Virus record (IMG/VR): IMGVR_UViG_3300025141_000159
Coordinates: 1 to 48,620 of that record
DNA: 48,620 nucleotides
From: a virus
Strand: one strand, 5' to 3'
Made by a program: the position numbers and the translations under genes. Each line of letters opens with the position of its first letter. Within the stretch, counting starts at the first letter, position 1. A model generated the notes under the pieces. It worked only from the letters and a program-made list of their open reading frames with translations, searched no databases and was not told where the DNA came from. Below, piece after piece: positions 6,781 to 15,047 of this stretch.

Positions 6781-7797
6781 TTACAACTTTTTATAGATGT
6801 CTAATTGTTGATTTGCTATATCTTCAGCTTGGCAAGTATTTTTCCAGTTATCCAATGCATTCCTTGATAGATTATAATAATTTATAGTACCATCTATAAA
6901 CCTTTCCATGATCCTAGCATATTCATTTACATCTTCTGGAGCTACACAAAAACCACAGTTTTTTATTACCTCTACATGTCCATTAAACGGTAAACCATAA
7001 TGGGACACAATTGGTTTACCATGAGCCATAGCTTCCCACATAACTGCAGGATTGCATTCGCCATCCTTTCTAGAATGTGCTAGAACGTCTATTGTGTTGT
7101 AGAATTTTGATAGAAATGTTTCATCTGTAGTTGCTGGTATCATATCAATATTCTTTATGCCTAGTTCTTTTATGCTATTATTCACCATTGGGTTTTGTGG
7201 TAACCATAAGAACATTGTGTTTTCATTCTCGATCTTCTTATAAGCCCGAAGATTAGTATCAGAATATGTGTTAGCATCCGGTCGGCCTATATGTCCAAAG
7301 ACGAATTTATCTTTCAGTTCTGGGAATAGTACTTCATCTGTGTACGGAGCTTCTATGGCATTTCTGACAACGATATACTTCGGATCAAACCTTTGAGCCA
7401 AGTGTTGTATATGTTTGCTGACAAAAATGACTTTTGAAATGTCAATTGTGTCGTCTTGATTGCCGAATACTGAAGTGGAGACAAAGTGTTTTGTGTGTAC
7501 TTTAACGGGAGCAACGAAAGGGAATTCAGGTATTCCAGCTGAGTATCGATGAATGCAAAAAGGCTTGAGCTTCCCAACGATGGCAACAAACTCGGGATAA
7601 CTTGCGTAGGCAATGAGCTTGTTTTCTCCCATGATTTCTCTGAAGTATTCTTCACGATCTCTTCTCCCTTGTGCTCGATATGCTAGAACATGATTGTAAG
7701 TACCTTCTTTTACAAAGTACTTCATCATGATCTGAAGCATCTTCTCCGTACCCCCAAGGCACAATTCGTTTAAGTGGTGTATTATTATTGGTCGCAT
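6781..7797 (-). CDS. GT-B glycosyltransferase, family 4-like
   Basis: A 338-residue GT-B enzyme. The N-terminal Rossmann half begins with a glycine-rich acceptor loop (HHLNELCLGGTEKML). The C-terminal half contains VFGHIGRPD near residue 175, and the donor-site ExxxxxxxE motif in GECNPAVMWEAMAHGKPIVS (about 258-277), both typical of family 4 retaining transferases. No membrane segment is visible, so it is a cytosolic enzyme. It starts 13 bases inside the end of the upstream zinc-binding gene and is followed after 9 bases by thyX. The acceptor and donor are unknown. Confidence 0.85.
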   Translation of the reverse strand: MRPIIIHHLNELCLGGTEKMLQIMMKYFVKEGTYNHVLAYRAQGRRDREEYFREIMGENKLIAYASYPEFVAIVGKLKPFCIHRYSAGIPEFPFVAPVKVHTKHFVSTSVFGNQDDTIDISKVIFVSKHIQHLAQRFDPKYIVVRNAIEAPYTDEVLFPELKDKFVFGHIGRPDANTYSDTNLRAYKKIENENTMFLWLPQNPMVNNSIKELGIKNIDMIPATTDETFLSKFYNTIDVLAHSRKDGECNPAVMWEAMAHGKPIVSHYGLPFNGHVEVIKNCGFCVAPEDVNEYARIMERFIDGTINYYNLSRNALDNWKNTCQAEDIANQQLDIYKKL

Positions 7798-8018
7798 AAA
7801 AATTCTTCATCCTTTCCAACTTCTCTGAGCCAGTAATGCATTGTTCCGCACCTATTTTTGCACCCTTGTTTATTTGAAAATGCTCCATTACCGATATATT
7901 CATACCAACCACACTTAGTACACCATCTTATTTTATCATGATTTTTACATGAAAGAATAAATGTTACTGTTTCTGGAAATTTTAATATCTCTTTATTACT
8001 CCATATTTCCGTTCTCAT
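7785..8018 (-). CDS. Small Cys-rich (zinc-binding) hypothetical protein
   Basis: 77 residues with cysteines at about positions 24, 33, 36, 53, 57 and 75, including WCTKCGWYE and GCKNRCGTM. The spacing fits a small treble-clef or zinc-ribbon protein. The function is unknown. Its ATG overlaps the TGA of the frameshifted upstream gene (ATGA), and its end overlaps the glycosyltransferase start. Confidence 0.6.
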   Translation of the reverse strand: MRTEIWSNKEILKFPETVTFILSCKNHDKIRWCTKCGWYEYIGNGAFSNKQGCKNRCGTMHYWLREVGKDEEFLCDQ

Positions 8019-8255
8019 AAAATTATCACTCTAGGTTCTTCCTCTCCAGCTACTTCAGTTAATATAAGTTCGTTTGATTTCTCTTCAACATTGTATCCAA
8101 CTCTTCCTTTGCTTGGACTTTCGAACCATTCAACTCTCATAAATGATTCCGTTGGTGGACCACAAGAGTATACAGTACTGAAACTTATATATTCACATGT
8201 TACTTTATTAGCAACTTTTTTTTGCTAAATCTAAATGATCAATTGACAAGCTCAT
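8015..8255 (-). pseudogene. Small gene split by one extra base in a run of eight A
   Basis: An ATG at 8255 with GGAG eight bases upstream opens MSLSIDHLDLAKK. The frame then meets a run of eight A (plus-strand T run at 8216-8223) and stops three codons later. If one A is skipped the reading continues for about 66 codons through VANKVTCEYISFSTVYSCG and MRVEWFESPSKGRVGY to a TGA that overlaps the next gene's ATG. The good ribosome site at one end and the ATGA junction at the other suggest one gene of about 79 residues. Possible causes are a homopolymer sequencing error, slippage at the A run, or a real disabling mutation. The product is not recognised. Confidence 0.55.
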
Positions 8256-8472
8256 AATCTCTTCTCCATTTAATATATCCTCTTATATTCAATATAATTG
8301 CTATTCCACAAACTAACAATAAACCGTAAGTTGAATCAGATACAAACACATAAGCTATCCATAGAACATTACCTATAGCACTTGCTATAAAGCCTAGTTT
8401 CTTCTTATCACCAAGAAACTTAACACCTAATAATTCAAATATAGCAGGGATAAATGTTAGCCAGTTAATCAT
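8239..8472 (-). CDS. Small PnuC-like membrane protein
   Basis: About 77 residues from the ATG at 8472 (MINWLTFIPAIFELLG). Three hydrophobic segments are visible, near residues 4-16, 26-45 (IASAIGNVLWIAYVFV) and 50-62, and the protein ends IRGYIKWRRDYELVN. This pattern resembles the short PnuC-type nicotinamide-riboside transporter proteins found in many phages, which are truncated relative to bacterial PnuC (about 200 residues). Transport activity cannot be assumed from such a short version. It should sit in the inner membrane. A further upstream in-frame start at 8526 lies inside the previous gene and is less likely. Confidence 0.6.
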   Translation of the reverse strand: MINWLTFIPAIFELLGVKFLGDKKKLGFIASAIGNVLWIAYVFVSDSTYGLLLVCGIAIILNIRGYIKWRRDYELVN

Positions 8473-8671
8473 TATGTATATACCTTCTATATCGTCTATA
8501 TCGTTTCTTTTGTGGACGTACCTCATAAGGATCTGCTAGTTGTTGTATTGGTTGAGGGACAGATACACGAACAGCACTGCAATCATTGTCAACAATTTTT
8601 ACACGCAAAGCTCCATCATCACTAACATGAACTGCCGATCCCGTTGAAGTATATTGATCCATTATTTTCAT
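8465..8671 (-). CDS. Small hypothetical protein with basic Arg/Tyr-rich tail
   Basis: 68 residues. The N-terminal half is beta-type (GSAVHVSDDGALRVKIVD). The C-terminus is a basic repeat-like stretch of Lys, Arg and Tyr (QKKRYRRYRRYIHND). I do not recognise it. The start overlaps the previous stop by one base, and the end overlaps the PnuC-like start by 8 bases. The basic tail could bind nucleic acid or a membrane surface, which is inference. Confidence 0.5.
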   Translation of the reverse strand: MKIMDQYTSTGSAVHVSDDGALRVKIVDNDCSAVRVSVPQPIQQLADPYEVRPQKKRYRRYRRYIHND

Positions 8672-8928
8672 TACACTTCCCTATAAGATGTTATTTCAAC
8701 TAATTTAGTTACAGGTTTAACTTGATGAGTATTATAATCGCCTTCTCTTAGTCCGTGGTAATCTCCGTTAGGTGAGGAGTTGTATGAAACAGTCCAATAT
8801 GTATTATCAGATTCTCTCAAAAACACTTCTGTGATATAACAACCATGTCGCCATCCATCTTTAGATTCTCTATCTTGTAAAACCAATCCGTCTTCATCTA
8901 ATAATTCTTCTTGTGTTGGCTCATTCAT
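8671..8928 (-). CDS. Small acidic hypothetical protein
   Basis: 85 residues, acidic at the N-terminus (NEPTQEELLDEDGLVL), then a likely beta-rich segment (CYITEVFLRES, YWTVSYNSS). No family is recognised. It overlaps its upstream neighbour by 8 bases and touches the next gene, so it belongs to the same tightly packed transcription unit. Confidence 0.55.
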   Translation of the reverse strand: MNEPTQEELLDEDGLVLQDRESKDGWRHGCYITEVFLRESDNTYWTVSYNSSPNGDYHGLREGDYNTHQVKPVTKLVEITSYREV

Positions 8929-9349
8929 AACTTATCTCCTCCATTACAATATCGTAATCATCTGGATGCAATTGCTTTTTAGATTTATGTGGCTTTCCAT
9001 CTCTATCAAACCAAAAATATCTTGGATCTATTAGCCCATCATCTTCAAAATAGTTCGGAGGATAATCACTTTTACGATATCTATTAATATACATCCCTTC
9101 TTCTATTTTTGATTCAATCAATCTAGACCAATCTCTTTCCTCCTTAAATTTCAGTTCTGCCCAATGTGTAGGTTTCTCAGAAGAGGAGTATCCATCACAT
9201 TCCCAATGCCATTCTCTTGGTTCATCAAAACCTGGTCTATCATATATACAAGTGCCTAATCTGAATACTTGATCTTTATGATGAGTGCTAGGATAATACA
9301 AGAGTAGTTTTGTATTCATCGGAGCAGATTTTATTTTATGCCATTGCAT
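8921..9349 (-). CDS. DUF551-like phage protein
   Basis: About 142 residues from the ATG at 9349. The N-terminal part has the DUF551 signature: WHKIKSAPMNTKLLLYYP at the start, then a WHWECDG region, and PTHWAEL near residue 62. DUF551 proteins are small phage/prophage proteins of unknown function. The remaining 75 residues are charged, with Tyr and Asp (YDIVMEEISYE). AGGAAT lies upstream of the chosen start, and an in-frame ATG at 9373 is an alternative. Confidence 0.65.
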   Translation of the reverse strand: MQWHKIKSAPMNTKLLLYYPSTHHKDQVFRLGTCIYDRPGFDEPREWHWECDGYSSSEKPTHWAELKFKEERDWSRLIESKIEEGMYINRYRKSDYPPNYFEDDGLIDPRYFWFDRDGKPHKSKKQLHPDDYDIVMEEISYE

Positions 9350-9551
9350 TCGCAGAATTCCTTTCATAATCATCTATGGAATCTAATAACATTTCTACAG
9401 TCCGCCTGGCGAGACCGGTCAGATGAGCTGGACCAATTCCTCCCAGGATTAAACCATCAACTTCCAATGGAGAACTTCTAGATGCTTTGTAGCTTTTGTT
9501 TAATTCATCCCAAGTTATTGTCCATTCTCCGTATGTTAGAATTCTATTCAT
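9336..9551 (-). CDS. Small hypothetical protein
   Basis: About 71 residues starting MNRILTYGEWTITW, with a central Gly-rich loop (GLILGGIGPAHLTGLARR) and a helical acidic C-terminus. No family is recognised. The chosen ATG at 9551 overlaps the TAG of the upstream glycosyltransferase; an ATG at 9569 lies deeper inside that gene. Its end overlaps the DUF551-like gene. Confidence 0.5.
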   Translation of the reverse strand: MNRILTYGEWTITWDELNKSYKASRSSPLEVDGLILGGIGPAHLTGLARRTVEMLLDSIDDYERNSANAMA

Positions 9552-11109
9552 CTTTAGTAACCTTTTCATATACCTTCTCTGCTTCTATCTCATACTGTTT
9601 TCGTTCTCTATCCAAACCACGTTGTTGCCTGGACTTAGTTTTAGGGTGTATGCAATGCACACCTTTGAGATGTCGTTCTTTAGAATATCCAACGATTCTT
9701 TCGTGAGTTCTCCCGACAAACTTACATTGATCTGTAAAGAGTCTTTGTTGCGAATCTGGGTAATTGATCCATCTGAATCCTGAAATGTTCCAACCATTTT
9801 CCTTGGCGTAATTTCCAAGTTCGTTATCGTCCAATCCCTCAATAGTATTGATTCTTGGCACCCAAAGGCATTCCACATCTTCTTTTTCAGCTTGCCAAAT
9901 ATACCAAGAGATTTGGTTCCAGAACAGATGTTCATAGGTTTCGTCTGCATCGATCCATAACCTCCATTTGTGTTTGGCTTGGTCTAGAGCATAGTTCTTT
10001 TGGACTTCAAAATCATCTGCCCAGAGTTTATCAATCAAGTTCAAATTATAGAAATCACTAAGGTAAACAAGATGATGCTTAGTACTATCTTTTGAACCAC
10101 CATCAACCACAACGAATTCTTCTGGTTTGTAAGCTGCTACATTATTACAAGTTGTACGAACACAATCTTCATCATTGTATGTAATCATACATACAGAATA
10201 CTCTACTTCTGGTCTTTTCTGATTGTCATACATATACTTCCATGTATCATATACTCTATCTGGATCAGCTTCATTATCTGTTTCTATATAGCAAGTATCA
10301 AAGAATTCTGATGGTCCATCTGGAATATGGTTCTGAATGAAGAAGTGGTTTTTCAAATATAGACAAACAGTTGGTTTCATATGCCTTGATGCAACTTCCC
10401 AAGTCCAAGAGTTAGTTGCTATACAACCATTACATACTTTTAGAAACTCCATTGTGGAAACAATATTAGCTCCCATCATATCATAATACTTGATTCCTTT
10501 GTTGTCACACTCTTCTCTTAGTCCCCAGTCTTCATCACCAATTCCAGTGAAAACAGGAATCAGTTCATCATCATGCATTCTTTCTAATACTCTTATCCAA
10601 TTTTCTCTAGTCCAAAATCTATTCTGTTGAACATCATGCTCAAACCCTTCAGCGTTGCCAGATTTTGTTAGAGGCTGGATTGCTATAGCATTCTTATTCT
10701 TAAAGAGTGCTTCAGACATATCGTTATTATATACAGCTGATATAGAAGTAGTATAGCTGTATGAAATCTGCACAGGATATTGCATGAAGATGGGAGTTTT
10801 GTTAACGAATATCTCTTCACAGAAAGACCAATCTTCGAACATGTCTCCCTCTTCAACAAGACTATCCTGAATAAACTTACGCATTTCAGGAAGCTGATTA
10901 TGGAATGTTAGGTTCTTTATGATACTAGCTTCACAACCTTCACGCTCAAGTTGTTCCTTGGAGAATTGAACAGCCTTACCAAATCCTCCTAACCAGAACT
11001 TGATATCATAGTCTTCTCTTGGGTACTTTTCTCTTAAAGCTGGTAGTCTAGTTATGTGGGATAGAATATCGCCGTAACCTGCTAGACATAATATATGAAA
11101 CGTTTTCAT
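9544..11109 (-). CDS. Two-domain glycosyltransferase: GT9-like N-terminus fused to GT2
   Basis: 521 residues in two parts. Residues 1-295 resemble a heptosyltransferase-type (family 9) GT-B enzyme: CLAGYGDILSHITRLPALR at 8-26, AIAIQPLTKSG near 141, and ATNSWTWEVASRHMKPTVCL near 231, equivalent to the GT9 donor loop. Residues 303-521 are a GT2 domain: YSVCMITYNDEDC, then FVVVDGGSKDST at 332-343 and the metal motif LWIDADETYE with Asp387 and Asp389, then RTHERIVGY. One polypeptide could therefore add two sugars. It lies in the glycan island after the membrane protein gene. A tiny frame of 18 codons at 11110-11151 precedes it and may only be a leader. Confidence 0.8.
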   Translation of the reverse strand: MKTFHILCLAGYGDILSHITRLPALREKYPREDYDIKFWLGGFGKAVQFSKEQLEREGCEASIIKNLTFHNQLPEMRKFIQDSLVEEGDMFEDWSFCEEIFVNKTPIFMQYPVQISYSYTTSISAVYNNDMSEALFKNKNAIAIQPLTKSGNAEGFEHDVQQNRFWTRENWIRVLERMHDDELIPVFTGIGDEDWGLREECDNKGIKYYDMMGANIVSTMEFLKVCNGCIATNSWTWEVASRHMKPTVCLYLKNHFFIQNHIPDGPSEFFDTCYIETDNEADPDRVYDTWKYMYDNQKRPEVEYSVCMITYNDEDCVRTTCNNVAAYKPEEFVVVDGGSKDSTKHHLVYLSDFYNLNLIDKLWADDFEVQKNYALDQAKHKWRLWIDADETYEHLFWNQISWYIWQAEKEDVECLWVPRINTIEGLDDNELGNYAKENGWNISGFRWINYPDSQQRLFTDQCKFVGRTHERIVGYSKERHLKGVHCIHPKTKSRQQRGLDRERKQYEIEAEKVYEKVTKDE

Positions 11110-11168
11110 TCAATACCTTTCTCTATTTCAATGTATTCTCTATCTTCTTTTTCTCTGAACATTCTGGT

Positions 11169-11522
11169 TTATTCATGCCGATAATTTATCTTATATAACG
11201 GACACACTTTTCTATGGGCAGAACGGAAATAGTCTGCTACCAAACTCCAGAAACCACTAGGCTTATCATACTTTCCTAATGTAATCTCTTTTTCCGGAAA
11301 TATATATCTATATGACTTCCTACAAACATATTCAACTCCGATACATGAATATGCAATACATGCACTTAGTGCAAACACAATACCAACTACAAAGCCAGCC
11401 GGAATTGAAAGAACGCACTTCCAGAAATATTCACATAAACTTACTCTAACTTTTCCTCGTAGTCCTTGGAATACGAAGCTTACATATCTAAAATGCCACG
11501 ACCTCCCATTAATACTTTTCAT
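11169..11522 (-). CDS. Small phage membrane protein
   Basis: 117 residues with one strong, long hydrophobic region at about residues 34-62, including SIPAGFVVGIVFALSACIA. It is preceded by CEYFWK and followed by a basic stretch (CRKSYRYIF). N- and C-terminal parts are basic with aromatic residues (SWHFRYVSF, VADYFRSAH). I recall similar 'CxYFW' membrane proteins in T4-like and cyanophage genomes, without known function. It should sit in the inner membrane during infection. Confidence 0.6.
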   Translation of the reverse strand: MKSINGRSWHFRYVSFVFQGLRGKVRVSLCEYFWKCVLSIPAGFVVGIVFALSACIAYSCIGVEYVCRKSYRYIFPEKEITLGKYDKPSGFWSLVADYFRSAHRKVCPLYKINYRHE

Positions 11523-11537
11523 AAAACCCCCTATAGA

Positions 11538-11864
11538 TTAATACACCTTGGCTTTCAAGACATCAACAACGTCTTGGTCGATTGCTCCCGACAATGATTC
11601 GTTATTGATATTGTCACTTAATCTATTATAAATGCTTACAAGTTTCTTCTCTTGTTTCAATGTTTGTCTATTCGCTATCACTTGCTCTATTGCTTCTTTC
11701 ACTTGCTTAACATAATTACCAGCAGCTGATAATGATGAAATAGGGACATCATTGAATTCTATATCTAATATTCCCTTTTCATCGAACTCTTGTTCTGTTC
11801 CAGTTACTCTCAAGAAATCATTACCTGATTCTTGAACTCTTACTACAGTATAAAATACTTCCAT
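11538..11864 (-). CDS. Hypothetical protein
   Basis: 108 residues. An N-terminal beta-like segment (MEVFYTVVRVQES) is followed by a long probable helix with repeated Gln/Lys/Glu (YVKQVKEAIEQVIANRQTLK), possibly a short coiled coil. I do not recognise the family. It starts one base before the epimerase stop region, so the two are translationally coupled. Confidence 0.6.
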   Translation of the reverse strand: MEVFYTVVRVQESGNDFLRVTGTEQEFDEKGILDIEFNDVPISSLSAAGNYVKQVKEAIEQVIANRQTLKQEKKLVSIYNRLSDNINNESLSGAIDQDVVDVLKAKVY

Positions 11865-13001
11865 TTATTTTCTCTCTTTAAGAATTTTTCTCACTGTTGT
11901 ATCAATTCCGTAGTCTACTTCAATCTGGTGCTTACCCAATAATTCATGCATAAGTTTTACATCACATTGTCTTCTTCTAACTAATGCTGGATCATGAGGT
12001 ATTTTCTTTAACTCAGATCTTCCTACATCTATTCCTTGTGCTGCTAAACTTAGCTTAATCATTTCATACAATTCTATCACTGATGTTTGAATGCCAGTTC
12101 CAATGTTTATGAATCCTTGAAATATATAATCGTCTTTCAACATCACTCCTCTAGCCACTGATGACTTAGACATAGCAGTTACATTCATCATTCCTACATC
12201 ATAGCCGTGAATCATATCCATAGTTTGTTCACCATCGCCATATAATTCTATTGGCTTTCCATCTATGAAAGCGTTTATCCATTTTGGAACAATCTGCGTA
12301 TATAGATTCAAAGTTGATTGACGATATCCATACACATTAAAATATCTAAGACCAACTAGTTTTAAATCACACTGATCTGCATATGATTTAGCTAGAAACT
12401 CATTGGCTACTTTTGTTGCTCCATATAATATAGAACAGTTATTGAAATCATGACTCTCATCTACAGGAATATAGTTTGGATCACCGAATACGCTTGCTGA
12501 TGAAGCAAAGACTAGTTTTCTTGTATTACTCTGTACACAAGCTTCTAGAACATTTACAAAACCAACAATATTTACATCAATTGCTCTTTTCCTATATTTA
12601 GCAGAATCTTGTGTAAGCATTGAAGCTTGATGGTATACGTAATGTGGTTCAAACTTATCGAATACTGTATACAAAGCTTCTTCATCAGCTATATCTACAT
12701 GTTCCATTATAATTTCATTTTGTCTAGCAGCAGCTTTTGATGCAGCAGGACTTATATTTTCTCTCTTACCATTATAGTGATTATCAACCACAATGATCTT
12801 AGCATTCTCTCTTGATCCTGCTAGATACTCGACAATATAAGAACCAATGTGACCTAAACCCCCAGTAACAAGATGAACTTCCTTGTCAACACCATTAAAG
12901 ATTGATGGCTCTTTTGCTTGCTTAAGTATCTCCATTACTTTTGTATGTTGTTCATCAGCTTGAGCTTTCAATTTTTCTGTGTCATTGTATAGATTTGCCA
13001 T
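11865..13001 (-). CDS. NAD-dependent sugar-nucleotide epimerase with N-terminal extension
   Basis: 378 residues. Residues 1-42 are a charged helical extension absent from typical enzymes. The SDR fold then begins with VTGGLGHIGSYIVEYL at about 45-60. It has NHYNGKREN for the cofactor, HQASM near 126, FASSASVFGD near 165, the catalytic YGATK near 193 and LRYFNVYG near 216. This is the pattern of UDP-glucose 4-epimerase and ADP-heptose epimerase-like proteins. The substrate cannot be fixed from sequence. It overlaps the upstream small gene by 20 bases and has a GGAAAG ribosome site. Confidence 0.85.
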   Translation of the reverse strand: MANLYNDTEKLKAQADEQHTKVMEILKQAKEPSIFNGVDKEVHLVTGGLGHIGSYIVEYLAGSRENAKIIVVDNHYNGKRENISPAASKAAARQNEIIMEHVDIADEEALYTVFDKFEPHYVYHQASMLTQDSAKYRKRAIDVNIVGFVNVLEACVQSNTRKLVFASSASVFGDPNYIPVDESHDFNNCSILYGATKVANEFLAKSYADQCDLKLVGLRYFNVYGYRQSTLNLYTQIVPKWINAFIDGKPIELYGDGEQTMDMIHGYDVGMMNVTAMSKSSVARGVMLKDDYIFQGFINIGTGIQTSVIELYEMIKLSLAAQGIDVGRSELKKIPHDPALVRRRQCDVKLMHELLGKHQIEVDYGIDTTVRKILKERK

Positions 13002-13206
13002 GCTCTATTCTTTCCGTTATAAGCTCTTTAAACATATCATTGTCATATATAAAATGTTCTATAAATTCTGTTGTAATTTCTACACCTGATTCTTCGTGTC
13101 TATATAAATACCAGACACTATCGAATCGAAATCCTAAAGATTTAAGAAAGTCTGTTCTTTCTAACTTTAGATCTACCTTTGTCTTCTTTCTCTTAGTGAA
13201 AGTCAT
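12982..13206 (-). CDS. Small basic hypothetical protein
   Basis: 74 residues with a basic N-terminus (TFTKRKKTKVDLKLER) and a mixed aromatic, acidic centre (FDSVWYLYRHEESGVEI). It is linked by ATGA overlap to the cupin gene upstream and overlaps the epimerase downstream. No family is recognised. Confidence 0.5.
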   Translation of the reverse strand: MTFTKRKKTKVDLKLERTDFLKSLGFRFDSVWYLYRHEESGVEITTEFIEHFIYDNDMFKELITERIEHGKSIQ

Positions 13207-13775
13207 TTAGCTTTCCGTTCGTAATCCCACCCCATCAATTCAGGACTACAGCGCTCTTCATCTGGTTTTAGTATTTCATATTTTTTTGTTATATGATAAA
13301 CAAGAACTGCCTCTTTATTTGTGAAGTTATAGCATCCATGCCATAATCCTGCAGGTATGAATAATGGCCCTAGATGCGCATTGTGTTCTGAATAATATTC
13401 CCAATTGCAATGAGGTTCATTCTTATATTTTTCTACAAAATCTATTATACTACTAGAATATTCAACATTTTCATTTGGTTGACAATATGCATTCATGAAT
13501 ATTTCTCTATATTCTTGCCTCCATTCTATTTGCATTTTATCTATTTTATCTAAATCAAAAACACTATTAGCAACATAACGATCATCATTTGGCATATTAC
13601 ATATACCGATTTGAAGAGCTCCCTTAACCACAAATTGGAAATCATTCTGATACTTATGTCTATGCCATAATGCTGCAGCCCCTGGTTGAACTACAGTGAT
13701 GTTAATATCACCTTTTCCTATAGCTGGAAAGACATCACAATATCTCATGCCTCTATTGTCTTGGTGATATCTCAT
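13203..13775 (-). CDS. Cupin-fold sugar epimerase/isomerase-like protein (RmlC-like)
   Basis: About 190 residues. The cupin signature appears as WHRHKYQNDFQFVVKGAL (residues 37-54), with two His and a Gln/Asp pair. A second conserved segment, FIPAGLWHGCYNF, carries His near 147. This resembles dTDP-4-dehydrorhamnose 3,5-epimerase and WxcM-like proteins. It is close to RmlC in length and sits directly beside an RmlD-like reductase, so a sugar-nucleotide epimerase role is likely. The start at 13775 has GAGGAGG at ideal spacing. An upstream in-frame ATG at 13808 would only add a Lys/Arg-rich leader lying inside the previous gene. Confidence 0.7.
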   Translation of the reverse strand: MRYHQDNRGMRYCDVFPAIGKGDINITVVQPGAAALWHRHKYQNDFQFVVKGALQIGICNMPNDDRYVANSVFDLDKIDKMQIEWRQEYREIFMNAYCQPNENVEYSSSIIDFVEKYKNEPHCNWEYYSEHNAHLGPLFIPAGLWHGCYNFTNKEAVLVYHITKKYEILKPDEERCSPELMGWDYERKAK

Positions 13776-14082
13776 CTTCTTCTTCCTCCTCATCTTCTTC
13801 GTCTTCATCTTCTTCGTCTAACTCGTCGTAAACATCATCAAATACAATTTCAACATCTTTAATTTGCTCTTCCTTTATCTCATTTTCATATTCCTCACCT
13901 TTTGTAGAATACAACACTTTCTTTACAACGCAAAAACAAAATACGAACTCCTCTGCTACACTACCTCTTGTTACTGCATCAATAACTTGGCAATATAGAT
14001 CTGGAAAAGGGCCCAAATACTCATACCCTATTTCGTCTTTTGGTGCTTGCTCTATATTGGCAGCCTGCACGATTGTCATCAT
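13753..14082 (-). CDS. Acidic-tailed hypothetical protein
   Basis: 109 residues. The first 75 form a small mixed domain (GYEYLGPFPDLYCQVIDAV, then FVFCFCVVKKVLYS). Residues 80-104 are almost all Asp and Glu. The GAG/GAA/GAT run that encodes the acidic tail also supplies the Shine-Dalgarno site of the overlapping downstream cupin gene. No family is recognised. Such tails often mimic nucleic acid or bind basic proteins, but that is inference. It overlaps the reductase by ATGA. Confidence 0.55.
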   Translation of the reverse strand: MMTIVQAANIEQAPKDEIGYEYLGPFPDLYCQVIDAVTRGSVAEEFVFCFCVVKKVLYSTKGEEYENEIKEEQIKDVEIVFDDVYDELDEEDEDEEDEEEEEDEISPRQ

Positions 14083-15047
14083 AACTCATCTATCTCCTTA
14101 AGAAATCTAACTATAGCAGATTGCCATGTTGGTAGTAATTCAGTTTGTGTATTAACAATAGCAGAATACATAGCTCTTTTTGCTCCATCATAATGCTTAC
14201 TACTAGTTATTGCTTTAAGAACTTTGCTGGGATTATAGCCTTTTAGTTCTACTATGAAATGTGCCAAGTCATACCAAGTTAAATCACCTTGATTGACTAA
14301 GTGATATACAGTGCCTAATTGAGATATATCTTTCTCCAACAGTTTAACAAGTGCTCTAGCGATATCTACAGTATATCCTACATTCATTACTTGATCAACA
14401 ACGACTTCAAGTTCTTTGTCATTTTCTAGCTTATCTAGAATAACCATTGGAAAGTTTGTGTTATTCTTAGCTCTACTACCAGTCTTCCCAAACAAACCAG
14501 CAACTCTAATATTTGTATAGCTATCACACTCATTAGCAACTGTAGTTTCACCAGCAGCTTTTATGATTCCATACATATTAGTTGGTGACATAGAACTGTC
14601 TTCAGCATAGGGACCTGCTTTCTCTTGTCCACCAAAAACATAATTTGTAGAAATATTGATAAAAGTTGTATTATGCTTATTGCATAATTTAGCTATCCTG
14701 CTTGGTGCAACTACATTAACCTCAAATGCTCTTGAAGGATCTGATTCTATATCATCTACTGAATGGATAGAAGCTCCATTGATATAGATGTCAGGATCAT
14801 GATTTTCAAATAGTACTTTAGTTGCAGTGTCATCTGTTATGTCCCATTGTTGTCTGTTACACGAATGCAGAGTTAAATGACCACCTTTGCCTGACAAATG
14901 AGTTTTCTTATTAGAAAAATTGTTTGTAGTAGTAAATCCTGTAAGGGAGTGGACAATCAAATTATGTTCATGAACTTTATCAATAATGTCATTCATGAGT
15001 TGTCCAGCGCAACCACTCATTAAAATTGTTTTCGAACCATTAATCAT
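14079..15047 (-). CDS. RmlD-like dTDP-4-dehydrorhamnose/sugar-nucleotide reductase
   Basis: 322 residues of the RmlD branch of the SDR family. The N-terminal motif is MSGCAGQLMNDI. WDITDDTAT (the typical 'D-I-T-D' strand) is near residue 68. YINGASIHSVDDIESDP followed by AFEVNV matches RmlD's 'NAAAYT.VD.AE..' block. Catalytic STNYVFGG and YGIIKAAGE follow, and later VDQVMNVGYTVDIARAL. RmlD reduces the 4-keto sugar in deoxysugar synthesis with NADPH. Next to a cupin epimerase it suggests a 6-deoxysugar or modified heptose. RmlA and RmlB are not recognisable in the window, although one of the two SDR proteins might act as the dehydratase. Confidence 0.85.
   Translation of the reverse strand: MINGSKTILMSGCAGQLMNDIIDKVHEHNLIVHSLTGFTTTNNFSNKKTHLSGKGGHLTLHSCNRQQWDITDDTATKVLFENHDPDIYINGASIHSVDDIESDPSRAFEVNVVAPSRIAKLCNKHNTTFINISTNYVFGGQEKAGPYAEDSSMSPTNMYGIIKAAGETTVANECDSYTNIRVAGLFGKTGSRAKNNTNFPMVILDKLENDKELEVVVDQVMNVGYTVDIARALVKLLEKDISQLGTVYHLVNQGDLTWYDLAHFIVELKGYNPSKVLKAITSSKHYDGAKRAMYSAIVNTQTELLPTWQSAIVRFLKEIDEL

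Noticed and set aside
7353-7912. Minus-strand frames of 86-100 codons overlapping the GT4 gene
   Set aside because: They have no family features and lie out of frame with a clear glycosyltransferase and a zinc-binding gene.
11110-11168. Tiny frames of 17-18 codons before the two-domain transferase
   Set aside because: One ends by overlapping the transferase ATG, but it is too short and has no ribosome site, so it is not annotated as a gene.
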